Below are positions 8,282-16,351 of a stretch of 64,000 bases of DNA, piece by piece. A program made the translations under genes and the position numbers. The notes beneath the pieces were generated by a model. That model did not search any database. It was given only the letters and a program-made list of their open reading frames with translations, and had not been told where the DNA came from. The first letter of the stretch is position 1. Every line of letters starts with the position of its first letter. Origin of the DNA: Bradyrhizobium elkanii WSM2783 (GTDB lineage Bacteria > Pseudomonadota > Alphaproteobacteria > Rhizobiales > Xanthobacteraceae); the NCBI RefSeq assembly GCF_000472865.1, contig NZ_AXAP01000009.1, forward strand, positions 62,001 to 126,000. Reading direction: 5' to 3'.

Positions 8282-8635
8282 CTACGGCGCGTTGACGCCG
8301 CGCCAGCGGCCGTAGCGCCAGGGCAGATACCATCGCGCGCCGGGTGGCGCCCGCTCCGGCACGTTGTCGATGCCCGATGTGCCGAAGGGATGGCAGCGCA
8401 ATAGGCGCGCCAGCGTCATCCAACCACCTGCCCACAAGCCGAAGCGCTCGATCGCCTCATCGCCATAGACTGAGCAGGTCGGCAGGTGCCGGCAATTGTA
8501 GCCGACCAGCGGTGACAGCGTATGACGGTAGATCCAGATCAGCGCGCGACCGAGATTTCGCGGCAGCCGCTGAGCTGCGCTGGCACAGTCTGTGCATCGA
8601 AATTGATGTGATGTTCGATGTTCCATGGGCATCAT
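8282..8635 (-). CDS. yidD: Membrane protein insertion efficiency factor YidD
   Basis: 117 residues containing the YidD signature: an amphipathic IYRHTLSPLVGYNCRHLPTCS segment with paired cysteines, then YGDEAIERFG and a trp-rich GGWMTLARLLRCHPFG. YidD is a small inner-membrane-associated protein that helps YidC insert proteins. It is slightly longer than the usual 70-110 residues because of an N-terminal Cys-containing extension; in-frame ATGs at 8635, 8632 and 8626 are all possible starts. It is not next to rnpA/yidC here, which is common in rhizobia. Confidence 0.92.
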   Translation of the reverse strand: MMPMEHRTSHQFRCTDCASAAQRLPRNLGRALIWIYRHTLSPLVGYNCRHLPTCSVYGDEAIERFGLWAGGWMTLARLLRCHPFGTSGIDNVPERAPPGARWYLPWRYGRWRGVNAP

Positions 8636-8871
8636 GCCGCAAACTTACGTGGTCTTGCGGGGGTTCCCAAGCAAGGAACTCAATTTTTGCAGATATTTAC
8701 GCCACAGTTCGCAACTATTGCACCGCACGGGCGGCGCTGCAGCAAAGGTCCTATGGACGGCACAGGTCAGTACGGTTACCGTTTTGATAACGCTTCGATG
8801 ACACCATCATGTCACGTTGCGATGGGGCCGCTGCCACTGCTCACCCATGGGGCTAGGGGGAAGGAACCAAA

Positions 8872-9801
8872 TTGAGGCTTGTGACGTCGCTTCGTCTTCG
8901 CGGTCTGGCACTTCTCGGCGCCGCCGCCTTTTGCATCACACTGCCTGGCTCGGTCACGACGCTGGGCAATTCGGCCCGTGCCGGCGCCAGTCTGGAAGAA
9001 CGCAAGACGCCGATGCGATTCAGTTGGGTGGCTTGCGAGCCCAACTGCAGAGGTTGGGTATCCGCCGTCGGCATCATCACCGCCGACAGCCCGCGCGACT
9101 TCGATGAGTTCGCCCGCGGCCGCCAGCTCGGCGGCGCCACCATCGTGCTCGATTCCAGCGGCGGCTCGGTCAACGACGCCATCACGCTCGGCCGCCGCTT
9201 CCGTGGCCTGGGCGCATTGACCACCGTCGGCACGACGGTCATCAAGCAGACCTCAAAGGGCCAGCGCGCCGGCGTCAGGCCGGAAGCCTATTGCGAGTCG
9301 ATGTGCGTGTTCCTGCTGTTATCAGGTACGACCCGTTACGTGCCGGAAAGCGCGCATGTCCGCGTTCATCAGATCTGGATGGGCGACCGCGCCGATGACG
9401 CGCGTGCCGCCAACTACACCGCGCAGGACATGATGATCGTGGAGCGCGATATCGGCCGGCTCGCGAAGTACACTTTCGACATGGGCGGCGCAGGCGACCT
9501 GTTGTCGCTGGCGCTGAGCGTTCCGCCCTGGGAAGAATTGCACGAGCTGTCGCGCGACGAGTTGCGGCTGACCAATCTCGTCACCACCGAAGAGGTCGCC
9601 GACGTGCTGCCGCCGCAGGATAATGCGGCCACGGTGCCGGTCGCGGATGCGAAAACCAAGCCGAACCAGGACCGTTTCGCCACCAGCGCGGCTGAGGGCG
9701 AGACGACGGCGCAGCCCGCGAAGTCGATATCAACCAAGACCGCGGAAGCCCTGGTTCCCACCGGCTCCGCCACGCCACCCCCGGCCCCGCCGGTGAAGTG
9801 A
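8872..9801 (+). CDS. Periplasmic ClpP/crotonase-fold protein (COG3904-like)
   Basis: 309 residues starting at a TTG (8872) behind GGAAGGA. A signal peptide occupies about residues 1-37. The core resembles periplasmic ClpP-fold proteins: strand plus oxyanion motif DSSGGS (94-99), a Ser between two cysteines (C141-E-S143-M-C145) at the nucleophile position, and His166 in a RVHQIW context. These could form a serine-protease-like site. The last 80 residues are low-complexity Ala/Thr/Pro. It may act in envelope proteolysis; the substrate is unknown. Confidence 0.75.
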   Translation: MRLVTSLRLRGLALLGAAAFCITLPGSVTTLGNSARAGASLEERKTPMRFSWVACEPNCRGWVSAVGIITADSPRDFDEFARGRQLGGATIVLDSSGGSVNDAITLGRRFRGLGALTTVGTTVIKQTSKGQRAGVRPEAYCESMCVFLLLSGTTRYVPESAHVRVHQIWMGDRADDARAANYTAQDMMIVERDIGRLAKYTFDMGGAGDLLSLALSVPPWEELHELSRDELRLTNLVTTEEVADVLPPQDNAATVPVADAKTKPNQDRFATSAAEGETTAQPAKSISTKTAEALVPTGSATPPPAPPVK

Positions 9802-9850
9802 CGCCAAGGCGTCCGGACAGGGATACGCCACGCCTCGCGATGCTGCTTGA

Positions 9851-10010
9851 TGCGCCCTCTCCCCTTGTGGGAGAGGGCTACTCCCGTGCCGGCAACTAAC
9901 TCATTGGGGTGAGGGGGCTCTCTCCACGAACACCCTTGCCCGCGGAGACAACCCCTCATCCGTCGCGCATTTCATGCGCGCCACCTTCTCCCACAAGGGG
10001 AGAAGGGAAG
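9851..10010. repeat. Dispersed repeat, CCTCTCCCC/GGGGAGAGG family, copy 1
   Basis: Fills the gap between convergent genes. It opens with CCCTCTCCCC-TTGT-GGGAGAGGG (9855-9877), contains a GGGGTGAGGGGGCTCTCTCC block, and closes with CCTTCTCCC-ACA-AGGGGAGAAGG (9984-10007). The same block is found in reverse orientation at 24438-24655, so the family is mobile or at least dispersed. No coding potential. Confidence 0.75.
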
Positions 10011-10031
10011 TAGTCCCTCGACGTTCCGCCC

Positions 10032-10478
10032 TTACGCCGGCTGCTTGGCCTTCGCCTCGATCTGGCCGATGGCATCAACCACGGCATCAAATGTCAGCAT
10101 GGTGGAGGCGTGGCGGGCCTTGTAGTCGCGCACCGGCTCGAGCAGGGCGATCTCGGCCCATTTGCCGTCTTCCGGGGGCTTGCCGTTTTCCTTGAGCATC
10201 TTGCGCACGGTCTCGCGCAATTCGCGCAGTTCATCGGCGGTCGAGCCCACGATATGCTTTGCCATGATCGAGGAGGAGGCCTGCCCCAGTGCGCAGGCTT
10301 TGACGTCATGGGCGAAGTCGGTGACGACGGGGCCGTCCATCTTGAGGTCGACCTTCACGGTCGAGCCGCAGAGTTTCGAATGCGCGGTGGCGCTGGCATC
10401 GGGGTCGGGAAGGCGTCCGAGACGCGGAATATTCCCGGCCAGTTCGATGATCCGCTTGTTGTAGATGTCATTCAGCAT
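10032..10478 (-). CDS. IscU/NifU-like iron-sulfur scaffold protein, third Cys absent
   Basis: 148 residues homologous in pattern to the NifU/IscU N-terminal scaffold: Cys37 in SKLCGSTV and Cys62 in KACALGQASS. The third cluster Cys expected near residue 123 is replaced in ARHAST (His123, Ala124). IscU-family proteins assemble [2Fe-2S] or [4Fe-4S] clusters for transfer to apoproteins. The change suggests altered cluster ligation or a carrier role. It is divergent from folE; SUF genes are not in the window. Confidence 0.82.
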   Translation of the reverse strand: MLNDIYNKRIIELAGNIPRLGRLPDPDASATAHSKLCGSTVKVDLKMDGPVVTDFAHDVKACALGQASSSIMAKHIVGSTADELRELRETVRKMLKENGKPPEDGKWAEIALLEPVRDYKARHASTMLTFDAVVDAIGQIEAKAKQPA

Positions 10479-10724
10479 GCGAATAGAGCTCGTGGGCAGA
10501 GGGGTAAGGCACCCTTGGCGGCTGGGTTCTATGGTCCTATATATGAACCGTATCGGCCGAAATACAGTCCGGCCATGCCACCGGCGCGGGCCAGTTCAGA
10601 AGCCAATGCTATGCTGCCGGTGTTAGGATGAAGGGACTCCAGGCGTCCGGCGGCACCAGGCCGCGCCGTCTGCCCGGTGACACACCCGGTCCGAGAAGGG
10701 ACCGGTCGAACGGAGAGACGTCGA

Positions 10725-11420
10725 ATGGACGCTGCAATCAAATCGATCCGCCCTGCCAAGAGCAACGAGCCCAAAAAGGTCGAAACCCGGCCGGCCGAGC
10801 TCGATCCGTCCGAATTCCTTGCCGCCGCCGTCCGTGCCGACCAGCCGCGCCCGTCACGTGCTGAAGCCGAGCAGGCGGTTCTGACGCTGCTGAGCTATAT
10901 CGGCGAGGATCCGGATCGCGAGGGGCTGCTCGACACCCCACGCCGCGTCGTCGAGGCTTTTGACGAGCTTTACCAGGGCTATCACCAGTGCCCGGCCGAG
11001 GTGCTCGACCGCACCTTTGGCGAGACCGCCGGCTATGACGATTTCGTGCTGGTCCGCGACATCGAGTTCACCTCGCAGTGCGAGCACCACATGATGCCGT
11101 TCTACGGCAAGGCACATATTGCCTATACGCCGGTCGAGCGGGTGGTGGGCCTGTCCAAGCTCGCCCGGCTCACCGACATCTTTGCCCGCCGGCTGCAGAC
11201 GCAGGAGCATCTCACCGCCCAGATCGCGGCTGCGATCGACGAGGTCCTCAAGCCCCGCGGCGTTGCCGTCCTGATCGAGGCGGAGCATACCTGCATGTCG
11301 GTGCGCGGGGTCGCCAAACATGGCGCGTCGACCTTCACCAGCCGCTTCACCGGCATGTTCCGCGACAATCCGGCGGAGCAGCAGCGTTTCCTGTCCCTGG
11401 TGCGAGGACCGACCCGGTAG
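10725..11420 (+). CDS. folE: GTP cyclohydrolase I
   Basis: 231 residues from the ATG at 10725, preceded by GGAGAGA; an in-frame start at 10677 lacks a ribosome site. Contains the zinc and catalytic motifs [19 protein letters not shown] and [11 protein letters not shown]. FolE hydrolyses GTP to dihydroneopterin triphosphate, the first step of tetrahydrofolate synthesis. The N-terminal 40 residues are a charged extension typical of rhizobial FolE. hisI follows 28 bases after the stop, with a hairpin between them, so they are probably co-transcribed. Confidence 0.95.
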   Translation: MDAAIKSIRPAKSNEPKKVETRPAELDPSEFLAAAVRADQPRPSRAEAEQAVLTLLSYIGEDPDREGLLDTPRRVVEAFDELYQGYHQCPAEVLDRTFGETAGYDDFVLVRDIEFTSQCEHHMMPFYGKAHIAYTPVERVVGLSKLARLTDIFARRLQTQEHLTAQIAAAIDEVLKPRGVAVLIEAEHTCMSVRGVAKHGASTFTSRFTGMFRDNPAEQQRFLSLVRGPTR

Positions 11421-11440
11421 CCTCGCACAACATTGCGAGG
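11401..11440 (+). promoter_or_regulatory. Alternative hairpins covering the hisI ribosome site
   Basis: TGCGAGG (11401-11407), CCTCGCA (11421-11427) and TGCGAGG (11434-11440) allow the middle segment to pair with either flank. The downstream pairing hides GAGG, the likely hisI Shine-Dalgarno. The folE stop at 11418-11420 lies in between, so a terminating ribosome could shift the balance. Confidence 0.4.
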
Positions 11441-11448
11441 CTTATCCC

Positions 11449-11871
11449 GTGTCAGCACATGATCACGAGCGCGAGGAAGGGCTGGCATTCCAGCCCAAAT
11501 TCGACGCGTCAGGTCTCGTGACCTGTGTCGCGACCGACGCCGCCAATGGCGACGTGCTGATGGTCGCGCACATGAACGACGAAGCGCTGCGCAAGACCAT
11601 TGCGACCGGCGAAGCCTGGTATTTCAGCCGCTCGCGCAATGCGCTGTGGCGCAAGGGCGAAAGCTCCGGCCACACCCAGCGCGTGATCGAGATGCGTATG
11701 GATTGTGACCAGGACGCTGTATGGATTCGCGTCGAGCAGACTGGCGCTGCATGCCACACTGGTCGCCGTTCCTGCTTCTATCGCGCCATCAAAGGCGAAA
11801 CCGGCGACATACAATTGTCATTCGTTGACGCCGAACGCTTGGTCGATCCATACAAAGTCTATCGCAAATAG
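11449..11871 (+). CDS. hisI: Phosphoribosyl-AMP cyclohydrolase
   Basis: 140 residues from a GTG at 11449, which follows GCGAGG by 8 bases. Carries the PRA-CH signature: WYFSRSRNALWRKGE, SSGHTQ, the metal motif D85-C86-D87-Q-D89 and zinc cysteines Cys102 and Cys109. HisI opens the purine ring of phosphoribosyl-AMP in histidine synthesis. It is a stand-alone cyclohydrolase with no fused HisE, as usual in alphaproteobacteria. The next genes (cytochromes) are separated by a palindrome. Confidence 0.95.
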   Translation: MSAHDHEREEGLAFQPKFDASGLVTCVATDAANGDVLMVAHMNDEALRKTIATGEAWYFSRSRNALWRKGESSGHTQRVIEMRMDCDQDAVWIRVEQTGAACHTGRRSCFYRAIKGETGDIQLSFVDAERLVDPYKVYRK

Positions 11872-11889
11872 ACTCAATACTTCTCATTG

Positions 11890-11905
11890 GCGCGCTGCAG
11901 CGCGC
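11890..11905. other. 16-bp perfect palindrome after hisI
   Basis: GCGCGCTGCAGCGCGC is a perfect palindrome 19 bases after the hisI stop. Without a T-run it is not a classical terminator; it may end the folE-hisI message or act as an operator for the cytochrome operon. Confidence 0.4.
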
Positions 11906-11959
11906 GGGCTGCGTTGCCAGCGCGCGCGTGATGTGCGAAAGTTCCCACTCTTCGTCGAG

Positions 11960-12685
11960 ATGGGGGTCGCGGCGGTGGCGCGTTACGTTTCTCTGATCCG
12001 ATTGTGTTTTGTTTTTTTCACGCTGCCATTTCTTCCGGCGGTGGCGCAAACACCGGAGCGCGCACCCGACACGATGGCCGCGCGCGTGCTCGCCTGCGCC
12101 TCCTGTCACGGCGCGCAAGGCGAGGGGACGAGCGACGTCTATTTCCCGCGCCTTGCCGGTAAGCCCGCAGGCTATCTTTATAATCAGCTCGTCGCGTTCA
12201 GGGATGGCCGGCGCAAATATCCGCCGATGAACTATCTCCTGGAATTTTTGCCCGACGACTACCTGAAGAAGATGGCCGACTATTTCGCCTCGTTGCGGCC
12301 CCCGTTCCCGGAGCCTGCGATTCCGACCGTCAGCGATGCGATTCTCGCGCGCGGCGAGTCGATCGTGAAGCATGGCGATACCCAGCGCGGCATTCCGCCC
12401 TGCGCGAGCTGCCACGGCCCGAGCTTCGGCGGCATGGAGCCCGCGATTCCCGGTCTGCTCGGTCTGCGTGCAAGCTATATCAGCGCCCAGCTCGGCGGCT
12501 GGCGCTACGGCACGCGCACCGCGGCCGCCCCCGATTGCATGCAGATCGTCGCAAGCCTTCTTACCGAAGACGATGTGAAGGCGGTCGCCGCCTATCTCTC
12601 ATCGCGTCCGGCGCCGGCAGACCCGTCGTTCGCGCCGCAAGGCAGTCTGCCGATGCCGCTTGCATGCGGCAGCGAGCCGCGTTGA
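11960..12685 (+). CDS. Diheme cytochrome c (c4-like)
   Basis: 241 residues from the ATG at 11960; a GTG at 11975 is an alternative. The N-terminal hydrophobic stretch ends PFLPAVAQ, a signal peptide. Two heme c sites, C46-A-S-C49-H50 and C148-A-S-C151-H152, define two similar cytochrome domains as in cytochrome c4. It would sit in the periplasm and carry electrons. As first gene of the oxidase operon it probably feeds electrons to the CuA subunit downstream. Confidence 0.86.
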   Translation: MGVAAVARYVSLIRLCFVFFTLPFLPAVAQTPERAPDTMAARVLACASCHGAQGEGTSDVYFPRLAGKPAGYLYNQLVAFRDGRRKYPPMNYLLEFLPDDYLKKMADYFASLRPPFPEPAIPTVSDAILARGESIVKHGDTQRGIPPCASCHGPSFGGMEPAIPGLLGLRASYISAQLGGWRYGTRTAAAPDCMQIVASLLTEDDVKAVAAYLSSRPAPADPSFAPQGSLPMPLACGSEPR

Positions 12686-12698
12686 AGGGAGCTCGCCG

Positions 12699-13955
12699 AT
12701 GCAACGCCTCTCTACCAAGCTGATTCTCCTTCTGGCGCTGTGCTTCGCCGGCATGACACCGGCAACTGCACAGCAGAACCCGCCCGCCAATGCCGAGCTG
12801 CTCAAGAAGGGTGAGTATCTCGCCCGCGCCGGCGACTGCATCGCCTGCCATACCGCGCGCGAAGGCAAGACCTTTGCCGGCGGGCTGCCGATGAAGACGC
12901 CGTTCGGCACGCTCTACACCTCCAACATCACGCCCGATCCGCAGACCGGCATCGGCACCTGGACCTCGGACCAGTTCTACCGGATGATGCATGATGGCCG
13001 CTTCCCGGACGGCGGTCTCGTCTATCCCGCGATGCCGTTCGGCTCCTATACCAAGGTGACGCGCGAGGACTCCGATGCGATCTACGCCTATTTGCGTTCG
13101 GTCCCGCCGGTGAAGCAGGTCAACAAACCGCACGAATTGACCTTTCCCTTCAACAATCGCTCTCTGATCATCGGCTGGCGCACGCTGTTCTTCAACGAAG
13201 GCGAGTTCAAGCCCGATCCGACCAAGTCGGCGGAATGGAACAGGGGCGCCTATCTGGTCGAAGGTCTCGGCCATTGCGGCATGTGCCACACCGCGATCAA
13301 CGCGCTCGGCGGCAGCTCGGAATCGCAGGCGTTCGAGGGCGGCCTCATTCCGATGCAGTACTGGTACGCGCCGTCGCTCACCTCGAACAAGGAAGCGGGG
13401 CTGGGCGAGTGGAGCATCCAGGAAATCGTCGACTATCTGCGCACCGGCGTCTCTGCGCGCGGCGCGGTCTACGGGCCGATGGCGGAAGTCGTCTACAACA
13501 GCCTGCAATATCTCAACGACGAGGACATCCGCGCGATGGCGGTCTACCTGAAGGGCCTCGCGCAGGGCACCTCGCCGGACAAGCCGCCGCCGGCGCTGCC
13601 AACTGCCGAGAGCAGCCTTCTGCTCTCGCTCGGCAAGCAGATCTATGACCGCGATTGCGCAAGCTGCCACGGCGCGACCGGGCTCGGCATGCCGCCGCAT
13701 TATCCGCCGCTCGCCGCCAACCAGTCGATCCAGATGGCCTCGGCGGTGAATGCCATCCGCATGGTGCTCAATGGCGGCTATCCGCCGGGCACCGCGGGCA
13801 ACCCGATGCCCTATGGCATGCCGCCCTTCGCGCAGCGCCTCTCCGACGATGAGGTCGCCGCCGTCGTCACTTACATCAGGACATCCTGGGGCAATCGCGG
13901 TGCGCCGGTATCGGCGCGGCAGGCCAATGAATTGCGCACGGCTACGCTGAAGTAG
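12699..13955 (+). CDS. Triheme cytochrome c, alcohol-dehydrogenase type
   Basis: 418 residues from the ATG at 12699 behind GGGAG. Signal peptide about 1-25. Three heme sites: C47-I-A-C50-H51, C193-G-M-C196-H197 and C320-A-S-C323-H324. The pattern (GDCIACHT, GHCGMCHT, CASCHG) matches the membrane-bound cytochrome subunit of quinoprotein alcohol and gluconate dehydrogenases. No dehydrogenase gene is adjacent, so it may link the quinol pool or another donor to the oxidase. Its stop codon overlaps a short fragment of the TAGAGCATGAT repeat. Confidence 0.87.
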   Translation: MQRLSTKLILLLALCFAGMTPATAQQNPPANAELLKKGEYLARAGDCIACHTAREGKTFAGGLPMKTPFGTLYTSNITPDPQTGIGTWTSDQFYRMMHDGRFPDGGLVYPAMPFGSYTKVTREDSDAIYAYLRSVPPVKQVNKPHELTFPFNNRSLIIGWRTLFFNEGEFKPDPTKSAEWNRGAYLVEGLGHCGMCHTAINALGGSSESQAFEGGLIPMQYWYAPSLTSNKEAGLGEWSIQEIVDYLRTGVSARGAVYGPMAEVVYNSLQYLNDEDIRAMAVYLKGLAQGTSPDKPPPALPTAESSLLLSLGKQIYDRDCASCHGATGLGMPPHYPPLAANQSIQMASAVNAIRMVLNGGYPPGTAGNPMPYGMPPFAQRLSDDEVAAVVTYIRTSWGNRGAPVSARQANELRTATLK

Positions 13956-13969
13956 AGCATGATCTGGAG
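13954..13969. repeat. Fragment of the TAGAGCATGAT repeat
   Basis: AGAGCATGATCTGGAG matches the left end of the repeat at 1797 and 36896 with one change; the right half is missing. The preceding T makes TAG the stop codon of the triheme cytochrome gene. Confidence 0.5.
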
Positions 13970-13981
13970 AAGGGGTGGGCC

Positions 13982-14155
13982 ATGACGGATTCATCCTCGC
14001 AAGGGCGGGCGCAGCATTCCGATGACGAGGCGGTCGACGCGATCGTGCGCGCAGGTCCCGGCGGTGCGATTGCGGTGGCGGGCATCGCGACCGCGATCGT
14101 CGTCGCTTTATGGTTCGCCTTCTATCTCTTCGTCTTCCTGCCGCGGAGCGCCTGA
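13982..14155 (+). CDS. Small membrane subunit of the class B oxidase (57 aa)
   Basis: 57 residues: a polar acidic N-terminal 25 residues, then one membrane helix (about 28-53) ending LPRSA. GGAGAAGGGG precedes the ATG. It lies just before subunit II, the stop falling 2 bases before the next GTG, so it belongs to the oxidase operon. Position, size and single helix resemble the small subunit IIa (CbaD) of ba3 oxidases, though sequence identity to it cannot be claimed from reading alone. Confidence 0.78.
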   Translation: MTDSSSQGRAQHSDDEAVDAIVRAGPGGAIAVAGIATAIVVALWFAFYLFVFLPRSA

Positions 14156-14157
14156 TC

Positions 14158-14736
14158 GTGACCAGTGAGACCGATCATAGTCACGGCGCGCATGGCCTCG
14201 GCGAGGCGGTTGCCGCGCGCATCGAGCGGCGCTGGGCAACGTTGTCGATCGTGATCATCGGCGTGCTCGTCGGCTTGGCCGCCTTCTTCGGCATCTACCA
14301 TACGACGATGCCGCAGGGTCGCGTCGAGACCGCCGATCCCACGACCTTGCATCTTTCCGGCGAATTCGTCGAAAGCAACCTTGGCAGCGCGCTGGAGGCC
14401 GACGGCTCCGTCACGGTGCGCGCGATCGGGCAGCAATATTCATTCACCCCGCAATGCCTCGTGGTACCGGCGGAAACGCCGATCACCGTTCGCGCCACCA
14501 GCGCCGACGTCGTGCACGGCTTCCTGATCGAGGGCACCAACATCAACGTCATGCTGGTGCCGGGCTATGTTTCGGATCTGCCGATCAGCTTCAAGACGCC
14601 GGGCGAACACATGATGCCGTGCCAGGAATTCTGCGGCATCGGCCATCAGGGCATGTGGGGCAAGGTCAAGGTGGTCGACCAGGCTACGTTCCGCAACATG
14701 GCGGCGAGCAAACGGAGGCTCACCTGTGTTGATTAA
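14158..14736 (+). CDS. Class B cytochrome c oxidase subunit II (CuA)
   Basis: 192 residues from GTG at 14158, immediately after the preceding stop; the frame is open upstream to 14110. One N-terminal membrane helix (about 27-48) anchors a periplasmic cupredoxin domain with the full CuA site: His120, Cys155, Glu157, Cys159, His163, Met166 (CQEFCGIGHQGM). It receives electrons from a cytochrome c. The short form with a single helix is typical of ba3-type enzymes. The end overlaps subunit I by 11 bases. Confidence 0.93.
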   Translation: MTSETDHSHGAHGLGEAVAARIERRWATLSIVIIGVLVGLAAFFGIYHTTMPQGRVETADPTTLHLSGEFVESNLGSALEADGSVTVRAIGQQYSFTPQCLVVPAETPITVRATSADVVHGFLIEGTNINVMLVPGYVSDLPISFKTPGEHMMPCQEFCGIGHQGMWGKVKVVDQATFRNMAASKRRLTCVD

Positions 14737-16351
14737 CAAGCGGCTGATCCTGGCGCATTTCTGGCTCGCCTTCATCGTCTTCGGCGCGGCGCTGGTGCTC
14801 GGCGCCTGGCAGATGTTCGTGCGCAGCCCGCTGAACGCCTGGCACTTCAATCCGGAATTCTATTATCGCTCGGTCACCGCGCACGGCACGGTGATGGGCT
14901 ATGTGTTCCCGACCCTGATCGCGATGGGCTTTGGCTACGCCATCAGCGAAGCGGCGCTGGAGCGGCCGCTGATCGGGCGGCGCTGGGCCTGGGCCGGCAT
15001 CGCGCTGGTCGCGATCGGCAGCGTGATGGCGATGATCCCGGTCTCGCTCGGACTCGCCTCCGTGCTCTACACCTTCTATCCGCCGATGATCGGCAATCCC
15101 TTTTATTACATCGGCGTTGTCCTGGTCGTGGTCGGCTCATGGGTCTGGGTCGCGCTGATGTCGATCAATCTCGCGGTCTGGAAGCGCGACAACCGCGACA
15201 AGCCGGTGCCGCTCGCGATGTTCGCCAATGTCGCCGGCTCCTATCTCTGGGCCTGGACCGCGGTCGGCGCTGCGGTCGAGCTGATTTTCCAGATCATTCC
15301 GACCGCGCTTGGGCTCACCACCACCATCGACGCCGGACTGGCGCGCGTATTCTTCTCCTGGACATTGCACGCCATCGTCTATTTCTGGCTGATCCCGACC
15401 TACATCGCATATTACACCATCTTCCCGCGGGCGATCGGGGGTCGGCTCTACAGCGACGCGATGGGGCGGGTTGCCTTCATCATGTTCGTCGTGGTCGCGA
15501 TGCCGATCGGCGTGCATCATTTGTTTGCCGATCCGCAGGTCGGCGCCGGCTTCAAGTTCATGCAATCGGTGTTCACCGGTCTCGTCGCGCTGCCGACGCT
15601 GCTCACGGTATTCACGATCTGCGCGTCTGCGGAGATCGCGAGCCGGCTGCGCGGGGGCAGGGGCGCGTTCGGCTGGATCGGCGCGCTGCCGTGGAAGAAT
15701 CCGATCATGCTCGCGACCGCGCTGTCGCTCGTGATGCTTGGCTTCGGCGGCGCCGGCGGGCTCATCAACATGAGCTATCAGCTCAACACCAGCATCCACA
15801 ACACGCAATGGATCACCGGCCACTTCCATTTGATCTTCGGCGGCGCCATCGTCATCATGTATTTCGCGATCGCCTATGACCTGTGGCCGCATTTGACCGG
15901 CCGCACGCTGGATAGTTACGGGATGATGCGCACCCAGCTCTGGCTGTGGTTCATCGGCATGATCGTCACAACGTTCCCGTGGCACTATGTCGGCATCCTC
16001 GGCATGCCGCGTCGCATGGCGTTCTATGACTACGCCAATCCCGCGATCGCGCCGCAGGCCCTCTCGGTGACGATGTCGGCGTTCGGAGGATTGATCCTGC
16101 TGACGTCAGGTATCCTGTTCCTGATCGTGCTGATCCGCGGCCAGTTCGCGCCGAGGGGCGAGGCGGGCGCCTATCGCTTTGCCATCCCCTTGCACATGCC
16201 TGTGCGCATTCCGGTTGCACTCAACAGTTTTGGATTGTGGCTGGCGCTCATGATCGGGCTGACGGTCGTCAACTACGGCTATCCGATCGGCCAACTGATG
16301 GCCGTGAAGAATACCAGCGTGCCTGCCGTTTATGTCGGAGCCAGCAGATGA
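14726..16351 (+). CDS. Class B (ba3-type) heme-copper oxidase subunit I
   Basis: 541 residues from GTG at 14726, behind GGAGG. About thirteen membrane helices. Ligands: His53 and His368 for the low-spin heme, His215, His264 and His265 for CuB, His366 for the high-spin heme, and Tyr219 four residues after His215, the cross-linked His-Tyr pair. The overall pattern (LHAIVYFWLIP, VHHLF, TGHFHLIFGG) is that of class B oxidases, which reduce O2 with a single K proton channel and high oxygen affinity. Its TGA overlaps the next ATG. Confidence 0.94.
   Translation: MLINKRLILAHFWLAFIVFGAALVLGAWQMFVRSPLNAWHFNPEFYYRSVTAHGTVMGYVFPTLIAMGFGYAISEAALERPLIGRRWAWAGIALVAIGSVMAMIPVSLGLASVLYTFYPPMIGNPFYYIGVVLVVVGSWVWVALMSINLAVWKRDNRDKPVPLAMFANVAGSYLWAWTAVGAAVELIFQIIPTALGLTTTIDAGLARVFFSWTLHAIVYFWLIPTYIAYYTIFPRAIGGRLYSDAMGRVAFIMFVVVAMPIGVHHLFADPQVGAGFKFMQSVFTGLVALPTLLTVFTICASAEIASRLRGGRGAFGWIGALPWKNPIMLATALSLVMLGFGGAGGLINMSYQLNTSIHNTQWITGHFHLIFGGAIVIMYFAIAYDLWPHLTGRTLDSYGMMRTQLWLWFIGMIVTTFPWHYVGILGMPRRMAFYDYANPAIAPQALSVTMSAFGGLILLTSGILFLIVLIRGQFAPRGEAGAYRFAIPLHMPVRIPVALNSFGLWLALMIGLTVVNYGYPIGQLMAVKNTSVPAVYVGASR

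Noticed and set aside
11872-11959. FNR/FixK box before the oxidase operon
   Set aside because: A TTGA-N6-TCAA or TTGC-N6-GCAA pattern was looked for because class B oxidases can be oxygen-regulated; none was found.
12561-13994. 477-codon minus-strand ORF
   Set aside because: Antisense to the triheme cytochrome gene, Arg/Ala-rich with no motif or ribosome site; a GC-driven shadow.
15137-15985. 282-codon minus ORF inside subunit I
   Set aside because: Reverse frame of helices that give clear heme and CuB ligands in the plus frame.
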